A DNA stretch of 64,000 bases from Manihot esculenta (Eukaryota > Streptophyta > Magnoliopsida > Malpighiales > Euphorbiaceae). Shown here one piece after another: positions 58,059 to 64,000 of the stretch (its first letter is position 1; every line of letters starts with the position of its first letter). The stretch lies in NCBI RefSeq assembly GCF_001659605.2, contig NC_035173.2, forward strand, positions 14,811,003 to 14,875,002, read 5' to 3'. The notes under the pieces are model-generated. The model worked only from the letters and a program-made list of their open reading frames with translations, was not told the DNA's origin and did not search any database. Position numbers and translations under genes: made by a program.

Positions 58059-61000
58059 ATATGCTGAAGCTTGGGATCCTAACCCATAAACTCAACTCTT
58101 TTTCTGCCCGCCAACCGCTTCGTAGTACAGCTGGGCCTCATTTATAGGCGTCGGCTCATTGCTTCCCTCCTGTTGCTGTGTTGCAGCCTCCTTCAGTTGT
58201 ACGTATTTATCCTGCATTATAAATTTAAAGTAACGTATAAGTAAAACAATTTAAGTAAATTAAAATTGTTAATAACTACATTTAAGATTAACTTACATAA
58301 ATAGCTTTTGACCTCGCATCAACAAGCTCCTCCGTCCCCTTTCTCTTATGTGTGGCCTCAAAAAGCTCATGAGGATGTGGTTCTCTGCCTAGTTTTTCTC
58401 TCTGTTACCAATTATAAGAATTGTAGCATTTATCATCGAAACAAAATATTTATAAGAAGATAAATATAAAATAAAAATTTTTACTAATACCATCCTCCGC
58501 TGGTGGGTATACTGTGAAACTGAACTGCATGCATGCCTGGAAATGCCAGATCCTGACCCTCCAGCCTCACTGCGCCTATTGGCAGAAAACTTGTCACACT
58601 TCTCTTTGTATTCAGAAGTATTCCAAGTTTCCTGCCACTTCCTCAAAACAGAATCTGGTATAGCAAGATTCTTCGTCTTCCCTTTCCTGATTTCCCATAT
58701 TAAGCCCCTGTATCTCTCAGCTGCCTTTTTCTGCCATGCAATTTTGACCAAGCTATCAATTGCTTGGTCCCATATGAAGTATTTCTGCAAAAAAGATTAA
58801 AGTATATGAGTAGTTCGTAATTACTAATTTCATATTATAGGTCAAAATGCTAATAGAATTAGGCATCACCTTGAATTCCTGCCAATAAAACTCCTTGGTG
58901 TCATTTGGCACTGTCTTCCAACAGTGCCCTTCCGCGACCAATCTTTCTTTTATTATCAGAGTAATCCTGCTACTGCACATCTCCGACGGATGTAAACTAC
59001 ATGAACAACAGTGAGTTAGTATAGGGTAACATTGAAATTAATCGTAATTAAAAAATAATTAACTATTACTTGTTATTAATGAGTGAAATGGTCTATCAAA
59101 ATGACTGTGTGCTGCCTACAGCAGTAGTCGATCCCGCTGATGCTGGAGCAGATGCTGGAGCAAATGGAGTAGATGCTGATGCGGATCCTGTCCCTCTATC
59201 TGATGCAGTAGCAGAAGTGGATGCAGGTTGAGGTGAATGTAAATGTGATACCGCAGGTCGTGGAGCTGGAGTATGTTGGTGAGGACAATGAGTGTGACGG
59301 TGAGGAGGTAGAAGGGGATGGAGAGGCAATGCATCGGTACATGGTGGAACTGGTGGACCTGATTGATCCCTATGACATGGCTGTACACCAGATGCAAGTG
59401 GTACCCATATCTGAAGCTCCGTATCCCCAAGTCCCGTCGATGCCCGTGGTAACTGCGGCTCATGCTCTTGTCCGTCATCTGCATTTGCCTCCTTTTGGCT
59501 TGTACTAGAAGGAAGTCGAACCGGTCCTCTGGGATGCTTAACCCTTCCACATCCCCTCATCTGTGAATAAATTAAAAATAATCAATGCAAAAAATAATAC
59601 AAAGTTCATAAACATTAAATTAAAAACATACAAACGTAGTAAGTTACTCACTGAGAAGTAATGGAAGTATAAAACTCCAAACTGATTTACAATATAAATT
59701 AATTTAGTCTGATTCATACGAATCGCACTCATTATCACCATCTGCATCTGCATCTGCATCAGAATTAGGGTCACTAAGAAACTCATCTTCATCTGTCGAA
59801 ACATCATCATGAATCTCAGTCATTCCTCCACAAGGATCATTGAGGCAGTGTTGTTGAGTAATATCATCTAGATTTACTTCAGCATAATCAATCTCTTCCT
59901 CTTGAAAAGGTTCATATGTCTTTGAAGACGTTTCAGATACTTCAACAACGGGTCTATCTTTAACTTTCATCACAGCCCACCAATCATTTTTGTCATGATG
60001 CTTGCTCGGGTATGAAGCATAAACAACTTGTGTTGCCTGAGAGGCTAATACAAATGGCTCGTACTTACTGTATCTACGCTTGTTGTTGACATCGACTAAT
60101 CTATACTCTCTATGCATCTTGGTGCCCGTATTTGGTGTTGGATCAAACCAGTCACATTTGAAAAGCACAGTCCGGTTAATTGGTAACCCTGGATACTCCA
60201 ACCGCAACACCTCAACCAACTGTCCATAGTAGTCACTTTCTTTAGAACTGTAATTACTCCCTTTTATACATACACCAAAATTCATTGACTTACTACTTGA
60301 ATTTTCATTGATTGTGTTGAATTTACATCCATGAACACAATACCCATCAAAAGTTGTGACACTTCTAAGTGGTCCCTTTGAAAGATCTTGTATAATATGA
60401 TTTTCTACATTGTTCTGCAACTCATGCGCGTACTTGTAAAACCATTGGCCAAACTCTCTCTCCAGTTTTTCATCAATAGCTGCATCTGTGATATTTGCTT
60501 GTGCCGACTTTACTCACTCTACATAAATGCTATACAAACAAATTAACAAGTAATGTTTAACAATATTATACAATATAAGAGGTATTAAACTATTAATATA
60601 ACTAACAATACTTACTCAATATATGATTTAACCTCTGGACAATTTAAGAGAATATATATTTGAGCAACTTGTATTTCATCTTCAGTCATATATCTCGATT
60701 TTCCCTTTCTGAGTGTTCTACCTGTGCATTTGAATATGCTTAATGTACCTGGTATATCATGATCGGAGACAAATTCATGCAAGTTGCGTGGAACCTTTCG
60801 ATGTCTGGTCATTACATGTGCTTCAAAATAATGCGCAGAAGCATTGCATATTGAACCTTCAACCCTTGCTTTATTCTTGACATTGTTCTTTAACTTTCTT
60901 AGGTATCTAGTGTGTGGAAACATAAATTAGAAATGTATACTAAGTAAATCATCATGCTGAGCAGTATACGTAAAGAATTAGTAAGTGTACCTCTCAAATG

Positions 61001-62402
61001 GGTACATCCACCGATATTGTACTGGTCCTGCAATTAATGCCTCATATGCAAGGTGTACTGGTAAATGTTCTATCGAATCAAACATACTTGGAGGAAATAC
61101 TCGTTCAAGCTTACAAAGGATTACAGGAATTTGTTCATTTAACCGTTGCATGTCCCAATTAGTAAGTGTAGTTGAAGTAAGTTCTCTTAAGAAATTGCTA
61201 AGTTCTGTTATTAGTTGCCAAACATTATTCGGTAACAATTCTATGAGAGCTATAGGAAGAATTCGTTGCATGAAAACATGACAGTCGTGGCTTTTCATAC
61301 CAAAAAGTCTTAGCTTTCGACTATCAACACATCTCCCTAGATTGGAAACATATCCATCAGGGAATTTCAGTGTTTTAAGCCAATCACACAGTATAATCTT
61401 TGATTGCTTGTCCAAACAATAACTTGCTTTAGGATATTTTATGCTAATTGGGTCTTTCTTTAATTCTGGTCTCCTACATAATTCATTTAAATCTTCTCTT
61501 GATTTTATATTGTCTTTCGTCTTCCCCTCAATATTCATCACTGTATTAAAAATATTTTCAAATACATTCTTTTCAATGTGCATTACATCAAGATTGTGGC
61601 GAATCATATTTGTTGACCAATATGGCAAATCCCACAGTATGCTCCGCTTACGCCAACCAGTTGTCTTTGAAAGCCGACCATTTATTTCATGACTGTCAAT
61701 ATCTATTATCCGCATCAACCCAATTTGTTCAATTTCTTTTAGCAAGTATTTCCCAGTTCTAATTGGCGGCGATGACTTGGAGACAGTTCGGTTTTTAATA
61801 AAAGATATCTTGTTTCGACGGAAAGCATGGTCGTCAGGCAAAAACTTCCGATGACTGTCAAACCATGTTTGTTTCCCCCCTTTTTAATGTAAATGCATCT
61901 GTGTTTTCCATACGGTAGGGACATGCAGTGCGTCTTGCTGTGCTCCACCCTGAAAGCATTGAATAAGCAGGGAAGTCACTAATAGTCCAAAGTAAAGTAG
62001 CACGCATAGTAAAATTGTTCTGTTGGAAAGCATCGTAAGTATTGACACCAATTTCCCAAAGTTCTTTCAATTCCTTCACTAATGGTTGCATGTACACATC
62101 AAGCTTCTCTTTTGGATTCTTGGGACCAGGTATAATAATTGTCAGGAATATATACACGTCTTTCATACACATACCTGGTGGCAAATTGTATGGAGTTAAT
62201 ATTACTGGCCATGAGGAATACTGTTGCCCAGATTGACCGAATGGTTGAAATCCATCAGTGCAAAGGCCGAGTCTTACATTTCGGGCCTCCATTGCAAAGG
62301 TTGGATGAGTTTGATTGAAATGCTTCCAAGCAGGAGCATCTGAAGAATGACGCATCACTCCATCATCATTTGCATGGTCATTGTGCCAAGTCATATACTT
62401 AG

Positions 62403-62791
62403 TGTAACATCCCAAAAATAAATAAAATAAAATAAAATAAATAAAATAAAGTAAAAATAAAAACTTTTAAATTTTGGTGTAAATATTGGTTATTAGTAAA
62501 AGTTTTTGTGTTGAGATTAATGGGATGGTTTATGAAGTGTTGATCTGAATTGAAATTGTTTTAATGTTAAAAGAAGTTTGGGGGTTGAGGTTGAAGTTTA
62601 TAGAAGTATGATATTACTATTCACAGGTGGAATTAAGTCAATATTTCAGGGGGAACTCTGCCGGATTTTCGGTAAAAAAAAAAAGTCATGAATTACATGA
62701 TATAAATTAAAGAAAAGTAAAAATAAGAGAACAGTTACAAAATGTGATGTCTCCTGTTCGGTTAATTAAATGACCGGATAGGGGTGTTACA
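62403..62791 (-). mobile_element. Short solo LTR (389 bp) in the outer transposase
   Basis: On the minus strand it runs TGTAACACCCC to GGGATGTTACA. The perfect duplication CTTAG lies at 62398-62402 and 62792-62796. It contains an AAATA-type microsatellite at 62416-62450. It is a different family from the 2.3-kb Gypsy LTRs. Without it, the transposase frame joins as TAKYMTWHN. Confidence 0.92.
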
Positions 62792-63407
62792 CTTAGCTGT
62801 AACACACGATGCATAAAGTACGTTGCAAACGTGGTGTAATGGGGAAGTAATACATTTTTTTGTATGGTATTAGACTCTTCCCTTTCTCCACAGTGTGCTT
62901 GAGGCGTTTGAACCTTTCACGGTCACAAAACTTGCATCTGGTAAGTTTTTGATCATTTTCCCAATAAATCATACAACCATTAACACAACATTGTATCTTT
63001 TGTACAGGAAGCCCCAATCCTTGAACTAGTCTCTTTGTTGAGTAAAAGCTGTCCGTCATGACATTGTCACTCTGTAACATCTCCTTCATAAGTTCACAAA
63101 TTTGATCAAAACACCGTTCTGAGAAATGATGTTCTACCTTCAGATTTAGTAAACGTGAAACAGCCGATAATTGAGAGCGAGTTTCACATCCAGGCCATAG
63201 TTCTTGCTTAGATGCATTTAACATATCATATAGTTTCTGTGCAGCGGAGTTTGGCATCTCATATGTATCATTATGTATTACATGACAGCTTGTTGCATCC
63301 ATGATTATGTCCTCAAACCGATTGAAATTTGGGTGATTAACACTGTCAGAACCATAAGACATGTCTAATAGTGTATCACCAGATCCGCCATGCACTTCTG
63401 TTTCATC

Positions 63408-63450
63408 GTGCAAAATTATCTTGCAAATACCAAACAAGATAATTTTGCAC
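63408..63450. repeat. Perfect 16-bp inverted repeat created inside the transposase gene
   Basis: GTGCAAAATTATCTTG (63408-63423) and its exact complement CAAGATAATTTTGCAC (63435-63450) flank an 11-base loop. Deleting 63411-63423 (13 nt) restores a frame reading VWYLHDETEVHGG, the expected transposase-associated sequence. Confidence 0.85.
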
Positions 63451-63669
63451 AAAACCATGCTTCATTAAATGATATTTAACTGTATTTTCATCTTTAAAGC
63501 TACGGTTCTAACACTTAAATCGATTGTATGGACAGTGAATCTGATCACCATTTAAATATTCTGGGTAGTTCTTAGCCTTCTCTATAAATTCATTGATACC
63601 CTCTAAATATCTGGGATTCATTAAACCATCTCCGAGACGGGCATACATCCAACTTCTTTCAGCAGTCAT

Positions 63670-64000
63670 ATTAACTACAATAAAGATGCTGATATGAAAA
63701 CAAAAAACTTATAAACCATATCTTCGAACAGAGCCTGAAAACCAACAATTAAATTATGCATTATATATAAAATATGTAGTAATTATATCATGTGTAGACA
63801 TTACTGAATTTCAAAGTCAAATCTAAATGATAACCTGATAACGTCATTAATTTTGGAACTAAACATAAGTAAATTTGAACTTGCTTGATATCAATTGCAG
63901 TCTCTTCTACTGGAGGGGCAAGTGGCGGGGCAGTATAACCAGGTTGGTAAGGCTGTTAATGAGAAATTTTAGCAATCAGTACATGTATTCAGCCATCATC
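63670..64000 (-). other. Leader of the outer CACTA transposase
   Basis: AT-rich, no ORF of note. The terminal repeats expected further right are outside the window. Confidence 0.5.

Larger units (their letters stand above)
44397..59560 (-). pseudogene. TNP1-like (Transposase_24) gene of the outer CACTA, split by the inner CACTA
   Basis: Exons lie at 59560-59096 (Pro/Ser/Thr/His-rich N-terminus), about 58980-58870, 58785-58490, 58400-58315 and 58215-58062. The frame then resumes at 44726 and ends at the stop 44397-44399. The middle shows the plant Transposase_24 pattern: FIWDQAIDSLVKIAWQKKAA, SANRRSEAGGSGSG, HPHELFEATHKRKG. The last exon after the insertion is a coiled coil (KIDRLETENDRITTVLDEL) with an acidic tail. 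A TAG lies at 44484-44486. Removing 44727-58061 joins the frame as ASAY|FHEPSH. The family binds subterminal repeats of its element. Confidence 0.8.
59704..63669 (-). pseudogene. TNP2-like CACTA transposase of the outer element
   Basis: It starts at 63669 (MTAERSWMYARLGDG). Domains follow the same order as the inner copy: transposase-associated N-terminus (IHCPYNRFKC), SRLLNLKVEHHFSERCFDQI, Transposase_21 core (LGLCTDGFQPFGQSGQQYSS; NLDVMHIEKNVFENIF), DUF4218 (LPVHLAYEALIAGPVQYRW), an intron after PFER, a further exon (60923-60612), then DUF4216 (CIKGSNYSSKESDYYGQLVE; DWFDPTPNTGTKM) and an acidic Asp-rich tail. Lesions: TAG at 63508-63510, a 13-nt insertion at 63411-63423, one-base shifts near 62820 and 61880, and a solo LTR at 62403-62791. 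It is less decayed than the inner copy in the C-terminal half. Confidence 0.9.
43883..64000 (-). mobile_element. Outer CACTA (En/Spm) transposon, extends beyond the window
   Basis: The left (3') terminus is CACTACAAGAATTTACAA at 43883. The next 280 bp hold repeated CCAACGGAA and CACTAACGGA words in both orientations. The genes read leftward: a TNP2-like transposase (63669-59704), then a TNP1-like protein (59560-58062, continued at 44726-44397). The other terminus is not in the window, so the element exceeds 20 kb with its insertions. Both genes carry stops or frameshifts, so it is not autonomous now. Confidence 0.9.

Noticed and set aside
59221..59508. Plus-strand 95-codon ORF
   Set aside because: It is the antisense shadow of the Pro/Ser-rich first exon of the outer TNP1-like gene.

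Overview
The window is plant nuclear DNA. It is AT-rich, its genes have GT-AG introns, and it carries plant-type Gypsy, Copia, LINE, CACTA and TRIM-like transposons. It also holds a plastid ribosomal protein gene with a transit peptide and a plant U-box E3 ligase gene. The repeat style suggests a eudicot, perhaps Euphorbiaceae, but that placement is a guess from memory of similar LTRs and is not proven by the sequence.

Only two host genes look intact, both on the minus strand. One is a two-exon gene for plastid-specific 50S ribosomal protein 5 (22925-23718). The other is a single-exon U-box/ARM ubiquitin ligase of the PUB27/28 type (37021-38277). Possible host remnants are a fragment resembling N-acetylglutamate synthase (25145-25440), an exon-like hydrophobic ORF (22798-22906), and a well-formed leftward promoter with no coding sequence behind it (26990-27190).

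Layout: 1-12376 is a LINE interrupted by two copies of one long-LTR Gypsy family in head-to-head orientation. The second copy has a clean ATAAT target duplication, a large internal deletion and nearly identical LTRs. 14101-16560 is a decayed gypsy-type transposon gene. 16721-20782 is an LTR element with no recognisable pol, filled with minisatellites. 28140-30654 is a miniature (TRIM-like) LTR element carrying a nested non-autonomous CACTA element that contains a long purine tract. 30714-33560 holds Copia and LTR debris and a minisatellite. 33790-37020 and 38511-43882 are AT-rich spacers.

From 43883 to beyond the window end is a CACTA-in-CACTA nest. An outer CACTA element (minus orientation, right end outside the window) encodes a TNP2-like transposase and a TNP1-like (Transposase_24) protein. 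A second, complete 13.3-kb CACTA element (44727-58058, ATA duplication) sits inside the outer TNP1-like gene. That inner element was then hit in its transposase by a solo LTR of the same Gypsy family found at the left of the window (49784-52051, AAGGT duplication). The outer transposase carries its own 389-bp solo LTR (CTTAG duplication) and a 13-nt palindrome-templated insertion. The target duplications give a readable order of events. None of the transposase genes visible here is intact.
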